The notes: generated by a model not told the origin, from the letters alone. Shown: positions 25,633-34,918, numbered from the stretch's first letter. The stretch is DNA of 64,000 nt from Curtobacterium guangdongense (GCF_049341845.1 NZ_JBMPIT010000004.1:307475-371474), one strand, 5' to 3'. Numbers and translations: made by a program.

Positions 25633-27183
25633 GTGACCGAGGGACGCAGCACGACCACACGCAGCACGACCACACGCAGGGGGCTCATCGCCGGGGGAGT
25701 CGGGCTCGGGCTCGCAGGGGTCCTGGCCGCCTGCACCGGGCCCTCGCCGTCACCGTCGCCGACCCGCACGCGGACACCGAGTCCCACCCCGACACCGTCG
25801 TCACCCACGGGCCCGGACTCGTGGGACGCGCTGGCCGCCGCGGTCTCCGGCACGCTGCTGCGCTCCGGCTCGAACGGGTGGGACGGCGCGCGCGTGCTCG
25901 AGAACCCCCGGTACGACGACGCCGACCCGCAGGGCATCCTCCGCGTGGCGAACAGCGACGACGTGGTCGCCGGGCTCGCGTTCGCCAGGAACACGCACAC
26001 CCCGGTGGCGCTCCGGGCCGGCGGCCACTCGTACACGGGGTGGTCGGCCGGCGGTGCGTCCGGGACCGACGTCCCGCGGTCGCTGGTGATCAGCACGCAG
26101 ACCCTGGACGGGATCGACGTCTCCGGCGACTCCGTGACGATCGGCCCCGGCGCGCAGCTCGGCGACGTGTACGCGGCGCTGGCGAAGGCCGGCCGGGCGA
26201 TCGGCGCGGGATCCTGCCCGACCGTGGGCATCGGCGGGCTGACACTCGGCGGTGGTGTCGGCGTCCTCGTGCGGTCCTTCGGGCTGACGTGCGACCAGCT
26301 CACCGGAGTCACGGTCGTCACCGCCGACGGAGCCGTGCACGAGGTCTCGGCCACACGCGAACCGGACCTGTTCTGGGCCTGCCGCGGTGGGGGCGGTGGA
26401 ACCGTCGGCGTCGTGACGTCGATGACGTTCCGGACGCAGGACGCGCCTCCCGTCCTGCTCTTCAGCATCGTGTTCCCCTGGTCGGCCGCTCGGGACGTCG
26501 TGCGCGCCTGGCAGGACTGGGCGCCGAAGGCGGACCCGAAGCTCTGGTCGACGCTGAAGCTGCTCGCCGGATCCCGGCACAGCGCGCCGACCGTGACGAT
26601 CACCGGCACCTGGACCGGCGAGAAGTCAGGTGCAGACACCAGCGTCGACGGTTTCATCCAGGCCACCGGCGTGACGCCGACGTCGCACACGGCGACCGAG
26701 CTGACCTACGGACACGCGATGGCACAACTCGGCGGGAAGGCGCAGCGGGTGTCACAGGCCGCGACCTCGTCGATCGGGACCGTGGCGTTGACGGATGCCC
26801 AGATCGACGTGCTCGTGCAGCAGGCGGCGGGTGCTGCGAAGGTGTCCGGCGTGCTCGAGGGCGGAGTCGCGCTCGATGCCCTCGGCGGGGTCGTGGCCGA
26901 TGTCGGGCGGACGGACAGTGCGTTCCCGTGGCGGTCCGCGCTCTGCACGGTGCAGTACACCGCGGTGTTCCAGAACGGTGCCGACCCGGCGCCCTTCGAC
27001 CAGTACGTGCGGGGGTTCCGGGACGCGATGGCGCCGGCGTGGGGCGACGGGGCGTACGCGAACTACTGCGACGCGGCGATCACGGACCCGGCGGCGTACT
27101 TCGACGTGAACACCTCGCGGCTGCACCGGATCGCCGAGCAGGCGGACCCCGACGGCCTGTTCGCCCAGCCGAACTGGGTGTGA
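25633..27183 (+). CDS. FAD-dependent oxidoreductase, BBE type, Tat lipoprotein
   Basis: This 516-residue protein begins with a twin-arginine-like segment and lipobox (RRGLIAGGVGLGLAGVLAAC, Cys 34), then a Ser/Pro/Thr linker, so it is probably exported folded and lipid-anchored. The FAD-binding PCMH domain has RAGGHSYTG (His, about residue 132) and GSCPTVGIGGLTLGGG (Cys, about 195), the pair that binds FAD bicovalently in berberine-bridge/GOOX enzymes. The C-terminal BBE motif ANYCDAAITDP follows. It probably oxidises sugars or alkaloid-like alcohols. GTG 25633 lies 6 nt after TAGACA. Confidence 0.93.
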   Translation: MTEGRSTTTRSTTTRRGLIAGGVGLGLAGVLAACTGPSPSPSPTRTRTPSPTPTPSSPTGPDSWDALAAAVSGTLLRSGSNGWDGARVLENPRYDDADPQGILRVANSDDVVAGLAFARNTHTPVALRAGGHSYTGWSAGGASGTDVPRSLVISTQTLDGIDVSGDSVTIGPGAQLGDVYAALAKAGRAIGAGSCPTVGIGGLTLGGGVGVLVRSFGLTCDQLTGVTVVTADGAVHEVSATREPDLFWACRGGGGGTVGVVTSMTFRTQDAPPVLLFSIVFPWSAARDVVRAWQDWAPKADPKLWSTLKLLAGSRHSAPTVTITGTWTGEKSGADTSVDGFIQATGVTPTSHTATELTYGHAMAQLGGKAQRVSQAATSSIGTVALTDAQIDVLVQQAAGAAKVSGVLEGGVALDALGGVVADVGRTDSAFPWRSALCTVQYTAVFQNGADPAPFDQYVRGFRDAMAPAWGDGAYANYCDAAITDPAAYFDVNTSRLHRIAEQADPDGLFAQPNWV

Positions 27184-27206
27184 CGCGGGGGCGGGCGGCG
27201 GACACA

Positions 27207-27266
27207 GAACCACGAAACGGACACGACACCGTGGAATCTCGCGGTGTTGTGTCCGTTTCGTGGTTC
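27207..27266. terminator. 25-bp-stem hairpin between convergent genes
   Basis: Arms 27207-27231 and 27242-27266 are inverted copies over 25 bases (the arm includes GAACCACGAAACGGACACGA) with one G-T mismatch, which would still pair as G-U in RNA. The loop is 10 nt. It sits between the FAD oxidoreductase stop and the convergent membrane-protein stop and could terminate both. Confidence 0.75.
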
Positions 27267-27303
27267 GCTGACCCGCGCGGGGCCCGCGCAGCGCCCGCCC
27301 GCG

Positions 27304-27687
27304 TCAGCGCCGGAAGTAGGCGTTCGAGGCAGGGAGGAACATCAGGATCGTGGCGATGATCACGGCGATGAGGCCGATCGTGCCGACGATGCTGAACGCG
27401 CTCACGACGCCGAGGACCTGCAGGATCGCCAGGACCAGCAGCACGATGCGGGCCCAGTTCCGGCCGTCGCGCATGCGGAACACGATGAAGAGCTCGACCA
27501 GGGCGATGACGATCGCGATGACCGCACCGATCACGAGGGCGGTGCCACCGGCGGCCCCCTGCACCTGCGAACCGGAGGAAGCGAAGCCCACGATGCCGCC
27601 GATGATCCCGATCAGGACCGTCACCAGCCAGAGGACGAACGAGATGGTGACCGTTGTCGGCCGACCCGAGGCGGAAGAGCTGCTCAT
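27304..27687 (-). CDS. four-helix membrane protein, unknown function
   Basis: This 127-residue protein has four transmembrane segments (about residues 12-35, 45-70, 78-98 and 102-120) and a conserved-looking FRMRDGRNWARIVLLVLAIL between helices two and three, reminiscent of small actinobacterial membrane proteins. I cannot assign a family with confidence. ATG 27687 follows AAAGGGA. Confidence 0.75.
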   Translation of the reverse strand: MSSSSASGRPTTVTISFVLWLVTVLIGIIGGIVGFASSGSQVQGAAGGTALVIGAVIAIVIALVELFIVFRMRDGRNWARIVLLVLAILQVLGVVSAFSIVGTIGLIAVIIATILMFLPASNAYFRR

Positions 27688-27809
27688 GATGTGTTCCCTT
27701 TCGTGGCCGACCTCGGCCGTGGCGACCGGGCGGTCGCTCGCCGCAGACGCTAGTCGCGCGCATCAGTCACGTCCGGACCATCCGATCGACGCGTCCTACG
27801 ATGTGCCGC

Positions 27810-28406
27810 ATGGAGATCGAGCCGTTCGTCGTCGTGGACGCCGCAGCCTGGCGCGCATGGCTCGACGCGAACGAGGGCTCCTCCGACGGGATCTGGCTCG
27901 TCCTCGCGAAGAAGGGCACGACGGAGCCGACATCCGTGACCTACGCCCAGGCGCTCGACGAGGCGCTCTGCTCCGGGTGGATCGACGGTCAGAAGCGCAG
28001 CCTCGACGCCGCGACGTTCCTGCAGCGGTTCACGCCGCGCCGGAAGGCCTCGCTGTGGTCCGAGCGCAACATCGGACTCGTCGCGACGCTCATCGCCGAA
28101 GGGCGGATGCGAGCGCGGGGTCAGGCAGAGATCGACCGCGCGAAGGAGGACGGGCGCTGGGACCGCGCCTACGCCGGAGCCGCCTCGATCACGGTGCCCG
28201 ACGACCTGCAGGCAGCGCTCGACGCCGCTCCGGCCGCAGCCGCACTGTTCGCCGACCTCGACGCCACGAACCGGTACGCGGTGCTGCACCGGATCACGAC
28301 CGCCCCGAGCGCGACCGCGCGGACGAACCGGCTGACGAAGCTCGTCGGGATGCTGGAGCGTGGCGAGACCCCGTACCCGCGCCCGGCAGGGGGACAGGTC
28401 CGCTGA
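27810..28406 (+). CDS. YdeI/OmpD-associated (DUF1905-like) family protein
   Basis: This 198-residue protein has the family signature GIWLVLAKKG (about residue 30), SVTYAQALDEALCSGWIDGQ (about 44-63) and FTPRRKASLWSERN (about 75-88). The family is widespread and related to bacteriocin-protection proteins, but its mechanism is unknown. ATG 27810 is preferred over the in-frame ATG 27801 because TACGAT lies exactly 7 nt before it (leaderless start). Confidence 0.88.
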   Translation: MEIEPFVVVDAAAWRAWLDANEGSSDGIWLVLAKKGTTEPTSVTYAQALDEALCSGWIDGQKRSLDAATFLQRFTPRRKASLWSERNIGLVATLIAEGRMRARGQAEIDRAKEDGRWDRAYAGAASITVPDDLQAALDAAPAAAALFADLDATNRYAVLHRITTAPSATARTNRLTKLVGMLERGETPYPRPAGGQVR

Positions 28407-28439
28407 GGACGGAGCGGCCGGACGGGGTAGACCGGACAC

Positions 28440-29321
28440 ATGACGACAGGTCCTGACACCACCACCCGTCCCGCCGACGCCTCCGGTACGTTCCGCATCG
28501 GCGGCGATCTCGAGGTGAACCGCCTCGGGTACGGCACCATGCAGCTCACCGGCCCCGGGGTCTGGGGACCCCCGAAGGACCACGACGAAGCCGTCCGCGT
28601 CCTGCAGCGCGCCGTCGAGCTCGGCGTGAACTTCTTCGACACCGCCGACAGCTACGGCCCCTACGTCGCCGAAGAGCTGCTCCACGAAGCGCTCCACCCC
28701 TACGGCGACGACATCGTGATCGCGACGAAGGCCGGCCTCACCCGCACGGGCCCGAACGAGTGGCCGCCCGTCGGTCGACCGGAGTACCTGCGACAGGAGG
28801 CCGAGATGAGCCTGCGCCGCCTGGGGCTCGAGCGCATCGACCTGTTCCAGCTGCACCGCATCGACCCGAAGGTCCCGCTCGAGGACCAGGTCGGTGAGCT
28901 CAAGAAGCTCCAGGACGAGGGCAAGATCCGGCACATCGGCCTGTCCGAGGTCCAGGTGGACGACGTGAAGGCCGCGCAGGAGATCGCGACGATCGTCTCC
29001 GTGCAGAACCTCTACAACCTGCAGAAGCGCGACGCCGAGGAGCTCCTGGACTGGTCCACCGAGCAGGGCATCGGCTTCATCCCCTGGTTCCCGCTCGCCA
29101 CCGGCGGCCTGACCGGGGACGACTCCCCGCTGACCGACCTCGCGAAGCGCAAGGACGCCACGCCGGCGCAGATCGCCCTCGCCTGGCTGCTCAAGCGATC
29201 GCCGGTCGTGCTGCCGATCCCCGGCACCTCGAGCGTCGCGCACCTCGAGGACAACCTCGCGGGCGCGACGATCGAGCTGACCGACGACGAGTTCGAGGAG
29301 CTCTCGGCACTCGGCAGCTGA
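28440..29321 (+). CDS. aldo/keto reductase
   Basis: This 293-residue AKR has the catalytic tetrad visible in NFFDTADSYGPYVAEELL (Asp and Tyr, about residue 63), IATKAGL (Lys) and DLFQLHRIDPKVPLEDQ (His). The C-terminal PIPGTSSVAHLEDNLAGA binds the phosphate of NADPH. TAGACC is 6 nt before ATG 28440. It is the nearest relative within the window of the AKR at 23844 but differs in length and lacks its N-terminal extension pattern. Confidence 0.93.
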   Translation: MTTGPDTTTRPADASGTFRIGGDLEVNRLGYGTMQLTGPGVWGPPKDHDEAVRVLQRAVELGVNFFDTADSYGPYVAEELLHEALHPYGDDIVIATKAGLTRTGPNEWPPVGRPEYLRQEAEMSLRRLGLERIDLFQLHRIDPKVPLEDQVGELKKLQDEGKIRHIGLSEVQVDDVKAAQEIATIVSVQNLYNLQKRDAEELLDWSTEQGIGFIPWFPLATGGLTGDDSPLTDLAKRKDATPAQIALAWLLKRSPVVLPIPGTSSVAHLEDNLAGATIELTDDEFEELSALGS

Positions 29322-29366
29322 CGCGCGAACGGGCCGCGCTGACCGCGCGCACCCCACGCACCGCGC

Positions 29367-30098
29367 TCAGCCCGCGATCGCCGCCATCGCCTGCGCGGTC
29401 GCCTCGCCGAGGTCCTCGGCGGGGCGACTCAGCAGCCCCTTGACCATCCGGGTGTCGTCGTCGGCGAGGACCTCGAACGCGCCCACGACCGCACCGTCGT
29501 ACGCCTGCGCGACGACGCTCGCCGGGCTCACCTTCGGCACGTCGAACCGTGCCCCCATCGCGGTGTCGATCATGCCGACGAGGACCCCGGTCACGGTCGT
29601 GCCCTGCGCCGCCAACTCGGTCCGCAGCCCGTTCGTCGCGGACCATGCGGCCGCCTTCGACGCGGCGTACACGGTCGGGATCGGCGTCCACGCGGCGAGG
29701 GAGAGCACGTTCAGCACGGCACCGCCACCGTTCCGGGCGAGCACGGGGGCGAACGCGCCGGAGACCTTGATCGTCCCGAACACGTTCGTCTCGAAGACGG
29801 ACCGGAGCACGTCGTCGTCCGCACTCGCGATCGAGCCGTCGGTGCTGGGGGCGATGGCGGCGTTGTTCACGAGCAGGTCGACGTCGGGAGCGGCCGCCGC
29901 TGCCGCCGCGATGGATCCTGCGTCGGTCAGGTCGAGGGTCAGCGGCACGATCCGGTCGTCGTCCCACTGCCGCGGTGAGCGAGCCGTCGCGTACACCTTG
30001 GCGGCGCCGCGTTCGAGGGCCTGGCGCACGAACTCCTCGCCGAGCCCCCCGTTCGCTCCGGTCACGAGCACGATCCGGTCGTCGAGTCGCTCAGTCAT
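29367..30098 (-). CDS. short-chain dehydrogenase/reductase
   Basis: This 243-residue classical SDR has TGANGGLGEEFVRQAL (about residues 13-28), the LLVNNAAIAP motif (about 79) and the catalytic VYAASKAAAWSATNG (about 148). The N-terminal ERGAAKVYATAR segment is shared almost word for word with the SDR at 34967, so the two are paralogues. ATG 30098 follows AGGAGTGACC. It is divergent from a TetR gene with two operator palindromes between, so it is the regulator's likely target. Confidence 0.92.
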   Translation of the reverse strand: MTERLDDRIVLVTGANGGLGEEFVRQALERGAAKVYATARSPRQWDDDRIVPLTLDLTDAGSIAAAAAAAPDVDLLVNNAAIAPSTDGSIASADDDVLRSVFETNVFGTIKVSGAFAPVLARNGGGAVLNVLSLAAWTPIPTVYAASKAAAWSATNGLRTELAAQGTTVTGVLVGMIDTAMGARFDVPKVSPASVVAQAYDGAVVGAFEVLADDDTRMVKGLLSRPAEDLGEATAQAMAAIAG

Positions 30099-30125
30099 GG
30101 TCACTCCTGTAGGTTGAGAATGAAA

Positions 30126-30166
30126 CGGGGATTGTCCCCGGATCAGTATGTGGGGAGTTCCCCCAC
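30126..30166. promoter_or_regulatory. two palindromic operators between the SDR and TetR genes
   Basis: Site 1, CGGGGA-TTG-TCCCCG (30126-30140), is perfect. Site 2, GTGGGG-AGTTC-CCCCAC (30150-30166), is also perfect in its outer 6 bases. Their centres are 25 bp apart in the 103-nt divergent region, consistent with two TetR dimers controlling both promoters. Confidence 0.65.
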
Positions 30167-30201
30167 TTCTGTCAACCGAAAGCGAGCAGAACGGAGACGC
30201 C

Positions 30202-30792
30202 GTGGACCAGACGACCACGAAGCCCATGCGCGCCGACGCACGACGCAACCGTGACGCGATCATCACCGCCGCTCGACAGGTGTTCGAGCAGGGCGGCACC
30301 CTCGCGCCGATCGACGGCATCGCGACCGCGGCCGGCGTCGGGAACGCGACCCTGTACCGAAACTTCCCGACTCGGGAAGACCTCCTCGCGGCCGTGATGG
30401 CGGAGAGCTTCCACGCCGCGCTCCGCGACTCCCGCGACCTCGAGCAGCTGCCCGCCGACGACGCCCTCGCCGAGTGGATGTTCCGCGTGACCTGGCAGCT
30501 CCGGATCTGGCAGAACCTGCCGACCTGCATCGCGGGTGCGATCGGTGACGACGACTCGCCCGTCAGCAGCCTCTGCGCCGGTCTGACCGAGCGGACGGGG
30601 GAGTTCCTCGAGCGGGCCCGGTCGGCCGGATCGGCGACCGACACGGCGAGCGCCGAGGACGTCTTCGAGCTGCTGACGACGCTCTCGTGGGGCGTGGACC
30701 GGTTCGGCGACGACCAGGACCGAGCCAGGGCTCGGGTCCGGCTCGGCACCGCCGGACTGTTCAGCGACGGCGCGCGACCGGCGCAGCACTGA
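30202..30792 (+). CDS. TetR family transcriptional regulator
   Basis: This 196-residue regulator has the helix-turn-helix in DGIATAAGVGNATLYRNFPT (about residues 40-59) and the SBI-type C-terminal domain seen in TetR proteins controlling SDRs (WQLRIWQNLPTCIAGA). GTG 30202 is preferred because GGAGACGCC precedes it; an in-frame ATG at 30148 lies inside operator site 2 and is unlikely. It is divergent from the SDR gene. Confidence 0.9.
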   Translation: MDQTTTKPMRADARRNRDAIITAARQVFEQGGTLAPIDGIATAAGVGNATLYRNFPTREDLLAAVMAESFHAALRDSRDLEQLPADDALAEWMFRVTWQLRIWQNLPTCIAGAIGDDDSPVSSLCAGLTERTGEFLERARSAGSATDTASAEDVFELLTTLSWGVDRFGDDQDRARARVRLGTAGLFSDGARPAQH

Positions 30793-30803
30793 AGGCTGCG
30801 CCC

Positions 30804-31013
30804 TCAGCGGCGCCGGAACAGGTCGGCGATCGCCCACGGCCCCGGAGCCAGGCGCACCGCCATCTCGTCGCGCACCCGGGCTTCGCGTTCCCGGTCCCGG
30901 GTGAGCTCCGTGATCTCGGCGTTCGCCGTCCACCACATCGCGACGCGCTCGCGCAACGAGGGCCGTCCGGCCGCGGGGATCGTCGTCTCGATCGTGCTGG
31001 TGTCGTCGTGCAT
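30804..31013 (-). CDS. small hypothetical protein
   Basis: This 69-residue, highly charged, helical protein (RDREREARVRDEMAVRLA, about residues 42-59) has a single WW pair (VAMWWTANAE) and no membrane segment. ATG 31013 is chosen because GGAGGC lies just before it. It is convergent with the TetR gene, with 11 nt between stops. I recognise no family. Confidence 0.6.
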   Translation of the reverse strand: MHDDTSTIETTIPAAGRPSLRERVAMWWTANAEITELTRDREREARVRDEMAVRLAPGPWAIADLFRRR

Positions 31014-31090
31014 GCCTCCACGGTAGGAGCGGAACGCGCGGTGAAGGAGGTTCCACCAGTACACGGCCCAGCGGGACTAGCGTCGTGACC

Positions 31091-32071
31091 ATGCAGCGAC
31101 GCACCCTGGCCAGCACCGGCCGTGAGACCTCCGTGATCGGCCTCGGCACCTGGCAGTTCGGCGGCGACTGGGGTCCGGTGGAGGACGCCGACGCCTTCGC
31201 GGTGATGGACGCCTCGTTCGAGTCCGGCGTCACGCTCTTCGACACCGCCGACGTCTACGGCGACGGTCGCAGCGAGGAGCTCATCGGGCGATGGCTCCGC
31301 GCCAACGCCGACTCCGGCGTCACGGTCACGACGAAGATGGGCCGTCGTGCGGACCAGGTGCCGTCGAACTACAGTGCGGCGAACTTCCGCGAGTGGGTCG
31401 ACCGCTCGCGGGCGAACCTGCAGCAGGACACGCTCGACCTGGTTCAGCTGCACTGCCCGCCGACCCCCGTGTTCGACGACGACGCCGTCTACGACGCCCT
31501 CGATGCGCTCGTCGCCGATCAGTCGATCGCCGCGTACGGCGTCAGCGTCGAGACCGCCGACCAGGCACTCACCGCGATCGGGCGGCCCGGTGTCGCGAGC
31601 GTCCAGATCATCCTCAACGCGTTCCGATTGAAGCCGTTGGACGCGGTCCTGCCGGCCGCACGGGAGGCAGGGGTCGCCGTGCTCGCGCGCGTCCCGTTGG
31701 CATCGGGGTTGCTCTCCGGCAAGTACACCACCGACACCGAGTTCGCCCCGGAGGACCACCGTACCTACAACCGCCACGGCGAGGCGTTCGACCAGGGCGA
31801 GACCTTCAGCGGCGTGCCGTTCGAGGACGGGGTCCGGGCGGCGCAGGAGTTCGCCGCCGCACTGCCCGACGGCGTCTCCGTCCCGCAGGCGGCGCTGGCC
31901 TGGATCGTCGCGCAGGACGGCGTCACGGCCGCGATCCCCGGCGCGCGCAACGCGGAGCAGGCCCGCTCCAACGCTGCTGCCGGCTCGCTCGACCCCGTGC
32001 CTGGTCTCGACGCGACCGTGCACGAGCTGTACGACCGGTGGTTCCGCGCGACGGTGCACGAGCGCTGGTGA
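31091..32071 (+). CDS. aldo/keto reductase
   Basis: This 326-residue AKR contains LFDTADVYGDGRSEELIGRW (catalytic Asp/Tyr, about residues 51-70), TVTTKMGRR (Lys) and DLVQLHCPP (His, about 118). The C-terminal AAIPGARNAEQARSNAAAG is the NADPH-binding end. It resembles the YccK/Tas-like group of general stress AKRs. ATG 31091 has TAGCGT exactly 7 nt upstream; the GTG two codons earlier is less likely. Confidence 0.92.
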   Translation: MQRRTLASTGRETSVIGLGTWQFGGDWGPVEDADAFAVMDASFESGVTLFDTADVYGDGRSEELIGRWLRANADSGVTVTTKMGRRADQVPSNYSAANFREWVDRSRANLQQDTLDLVQLHCPPTPVFDDDAVYDALDALVADQSIAAYGVSVETADQALTAIGRPGVASVQIILNAFRLKPLDAVLPAAREAGVAVLARVPLASGLLSGKYTTDTEFAPEDHRTYNRHGEAFDQGETFSGVPFEDGVRAAQEFAAALPDGVSVPQAALAWIVAQDGVTAAIPGARNAEQARSNAAAGSLDPVPGLDATVHELYDRWFRATVHERW

Positions 32072-32154
32072 CCACGGCGGTCGACCCGGGCACCGTCGGA
32101 GCAGGTACCGACAGGACCCGTCGCACCGCCGAGCACCGGCCTACCGTTCCCCGC

Positions 32155-33039
32155 ATGGACAACATCACCCTCAACAACGGCGTCCAGCTCCCCCCGATCG
32201 GCTTCGGCGTCTTCCAGAGCTCCCCCGAGGACACGGTCGACGCGGTGCGGACTGCGCTCGAGGTCGGCTACCGCCACATCGACACCGCCGCCGCGTACGG
32301 CAACGAACGACAGGTCGGCGAGGGCATCCGTGCCTCGGGCGTCGACCGCAACGACATCGTGGTCGAGACGAAGATCTGGGTCTCCGATTACGGGTACGAC
32401 GAGACCCTGCACGCGTTCGACAAGGCGACGCGCAAGCTCGGCTTCGACACGGTCGACGTGCTGATCCTGCACCAGCCCGCACCGGACCGCTTCGACAAGA
32501 CCGTCGCCGCGTACCAGGCGCTCGAGCAGCTGTACGCCGACGGCCGGGTCCGCGCGATCGGGGTGAGCAACTTCATGCCGCACCACCTCCGCTCGCTCCT
32601 CGACCAGACCGACGTGGTCCCCGCGCTCAACCAGATCGAGCTGCACCCGTACTTCACGCAGCCGGACGTGCAGCGGGCCGACGCCGAGCACGGGACCCTC
32701 GACCAGGCGTGGTCCCCGATCGGCGGGATCACGTTCTACCCCGGCTTCGGTGACGAGCGGGTCAGCGTGCTCGACGACCCGACGATCCGTGCGATCGGCG
32801 AGGCGCACGGCAAGACCGCCGCACAGGTCATGCTCCGCTGGCACCTGCAGCAGGGACGGAACGCGATCCCGAAGTCGACGAACCCCGGACGGATCGCCGA
32901 GAACTTCGACGTCTTCGACTTCGCGCTGTCCGACGAGGAGCTCAGGTCCCTCGACGCCCTCGACACGGGGAAGCGCAACGGTCCGGACCCCGACGGTACG
33001 GAAACGTCGCGCTTCGAGCGTGTCATCCCTGAGGACTGA
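32155..33039 (+). CDS. aldo/keto reductase, 2,5-diketo-D-gluconate reductase-like
   Basis: This 294-residue AKR5-type enzyme has VGYRHIDTAAAYGNERQVGE (about residues 37-56; Asp and Tyr), VVETKIW (Lys), DVLILHQPAP (His) and VIGVSNF-like AIGVSNFMPHHLRSLL (about 139). The phosphate-binding AIPKSTNPGRIAENFDVFDF is near the C-terminus. The group reduces diketogluconate, dihydroxyacetone and related carbonyls. TACCGT is 7 nt before ATG 32155 (leaderless), even though it follows another AKR by 83 nt. Confidence 0.93.
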   Translation: MDNITLNNGVQLPPIGFGVFQSSPEDTVDAVRTALEVGYRHIDTAAAYGNERQVGEGIRASGVDRNDIVVETKIWVSDYGYDETLHAFDKATRKLGFDTVDVLILHQPAPDRFDKTVAAYQALEQLYADGRVRAIGVSNFMPHHLRSLLDQTDVVPALNQIELHPYFTQPDVQRADAEHGTLDQAWSPIGGITFYPGFGDERVSVLDDPTIRAIGEAHGKTAAQVMLRWHLQQGRNAIPKSTNPGRIAENFDVFDFALSDEELRSLDALDTGKRNGPDPDGTETSRFERVIPED

Positions 33040-33057
33040 CGATCAGCGGACCGAAGA

Positions 33058-33543
33058 TCAGCGCGCGGTGATCACCTTGGACGAGCCCGCGATCACCGCG
33101 GCGTCCTCGCCGAGGGCGACGAGCGGGTCCCGGAGGCCGGTCGTGGTCCCGATCGCCTTGCGCAGGAAGTAGCCCGCGAAGCTGCCGATGAGCGCACCGA
33201 CCGCGCCGAGGACCGCTCCCTCGACGCGGCGGTCGCGCTTGCCAGTCGTGGCGATCGCCGCGCCGACGAGGGCGCCAGATCCGGCACGCCCGATGAGCCC
33301 GGCTGCCGCGATGCGACTGGGGGTCTTCGGCAGCTTGTCCCCGACGAGCTCCCCGACGGCACCGGCGACGAGCAGCCCGCGGCCGAGCTGCGTGCGGAAC
33401 ATCGGCCAGTCCTGCCACGCACCGGTGAGCTCCTTGCGGTCCCGGTTCAACGCCAGCAGGGCCAGGGGCGTCGCGCTCCGACCGCCGCTCAGGATGCCGA
33501 GCAGCAGTGCTCGCGTGCCGGTGTGCTTGGTGTTCTTCGCCAT
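33058..33543 (-). CDS. DUF4126 family membrane protein
   Basis: This 161-residue protein has the N-terminal SGGRSATPLALLALNRDR (about residues 19-36) and GRGLLVAGAVGELVGDKLP (about 54-72) that mark DUF4126, followed by two glycine-rich helices (GRAGSGALVGAAIA, GAVLGAVGALIGSFAGYFL) with the look of small-residue packed membrane helices. Function is unknown. ATG 33543 follows AGAAGGCGAGAG. Confidence 0.8.
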   Translation of the reverse strand: MAKNTKHTGTRALLLGILSGGRSATPLALLALNRDRKELTGAWQDWPMFRTQLGRGLLVAGAVGELVGDKLPKTPSRIAAAGLIGRAGSGALVGAAIATTGKRDRRVEGAVLGAVGALIGSFAGYFLRKAIGTTTGLRDPLVALGEDAAVIAGSSKVITAR

Positions 33544-33573
33544 CGTCTCTCGCCTTCTCGTGTCCGTCCGACG

Positions 33574-34872
33574 CTACGCGCGCGGGCTGACGACGCCCCC
33601 TGGGGACCGGCGACGGCGACGCTTGCGGGCGAGCGTCCACTGCCGGGACTCCGCCCCGGACAGCGCGAACAGGATCGCGATGTCGAGCGCGAACCCCGCC
33701 AGCCCGCTCTGCATCGTGAGCGATTCGGTCCCGCCGATCCAGGCCGTCGCGACCGTGACGATCCCGATCGTCGACAGCGTCATCGCCGTGAACCGTGCGA
33801 ACGGTCGACCGAGCCACACGCGCAGGGTGAGCACCCACCAGAACAGCGACACGATGCCGAAGACCACGGCGAGCACGACGCGGACCCCGGGTGTCGCGAG
33901 CGAGGCCGTGTCCGCCGTCGATCCCAGCAGCCCCGCGATGTCGACCCCGGTGACGAGGGCGAGCACGAGCGCGGCGGCTGCGAGGGGCCGGATCGCCATG
34001 AGCAGCACGCCGGCGACGACCTCGCCCGGTCGGACACGGCCGACCCGACGCGAGGTCTCCTGGAGCGCTGGTTCGTCGGCGACGACCGCGCCGAGATCCG
34101 CGACGGGCAGGTCCCCGTCGGTCTGGATCGCGTCCCCGCCGCCGTTCCGGGAGTGGTAACCGGCGGAGAACGCCTCGATGACGTCGACCCGCGCAGCAGG
34201 ACCGAGCGACCCGATGACGTGGTCGCGTTCGGCGTCGATGTCCTGCGCGACGCGGTGGGTGACCTGCCACGTGAACACGCTGAAACCGACCCCGCTGTCG
34301 AACGTCGCGGCCGCGAGCCACTCGACCCGGCGTCCACCGGGGAGCAGCCAGTCGTCCGGCGTCCGCCAGAACCGCACGTGGTGCCGCTTGCCCGGGCTGT
34401 TGCCGACCTCCTGCTGGTAGCAGAACGCCTGCCGTCCGCCGAAGAGGTACAGGTTCGACACCGGTGCGTTCGGGTAGCTCCGCCTGGTCAGCGTCGCGAC
34501 GACGATGCGGAGGTTCGCCCGGAAGCCGAGGTCGTCCGCCAGCACCCACCCGGCGTCCCGCATCACCGTGTGGATCTGTTCCTCCGATCCCATCAGCGCG
34601 ATGTTCACCGGGTCGCCGAGGATGCCCTCACGGGTCCGGGTCCGCCCGATGAAGTAGTCGGGCAGGTACACCGCGGCGAGCGCCGTGTGCAGCCGGGGGA
34701 GCACGAGGTAGGCGATGACCAGGTAGACGAGCACCACGAACCAGCTCTGGCTCCACCCGCGGGCGAAGGCCTGGGTCGCGAGGACGACCGCCAGCAGTGC
34801 GGCCGCGACGATGGCGAGCCACGCGAAGGCACCGTCGATCCGCCGGACGACCGACGGGATCGGGGAGCGCAT
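33574..34872 (-). CDS. LssY C-terminal domain-containing membrane protein
   Basis: This 432-residue protein has two N-terminal membrane helices (about residues 15-38 and 42-62), an LssY_C domain (about 75-260; DPVNIALMGSEEQIHTVMRD, APVSNLYLFGGRQAFCYQQE and KRHHVRFWRTPD) and four further helices (about 290-420). LssY domains are found fused to phosphatases or sulfatases and are of unknown activity. TAGGTT lies 7 nt before ATG 34872, which fixes the start. Confidence 0.82.
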   Translation of the reverse strand: MRSPIPSVVRRIDGAFAWLAIVAAALLAVVLATQAFARGWSQSWFVVLVYLVIAYLVLPRLHTALAAVYLPDYFIGRTRTREGILGDPVNIALMGSEEQIHTVMRDAGWVLADDLGFRANLRIVVATLTRRSYPNAPVSNLYLFGGRQAFCYQQEVGNSPGKRHHVRFWRTPDDWLLPGGRRVEWLAAATFDSGVGFSVFTWQVTHRVAQDIDAERDHVIGSLGPAARVDVIEAFSAGYHSRNGGGDAIQTDGDLPVADLGAVVADEPALQETSRRVGRVRPGEVVAGVLLMAIRPLAAAALVLALVTGVDIAGLLGSTADTASLATPGVRVVLAVVFGIVSLFWWVLTLRVWLGRPFARFTAMTLSTIGIVTVATAWIGGTESLTMQSGLAGFALDIAILFALSGAESRQWTLARKRRRRRSPGGVVSPRA

Positions 34873-34918
34873 GTCCTGGAACCTAGTCCAGCAGCGCGAC
34901 CTGGTCGCGACCAACGGG

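Noticed and set aside
30148..30204. ATG 30148 as the start of the TetR gene
   Set aside because: It lies in operator site 2 without a ribosome-binding site, whereas GTG 30202 follows GGAGACGCC and matches the usual TetR N-terminal length.
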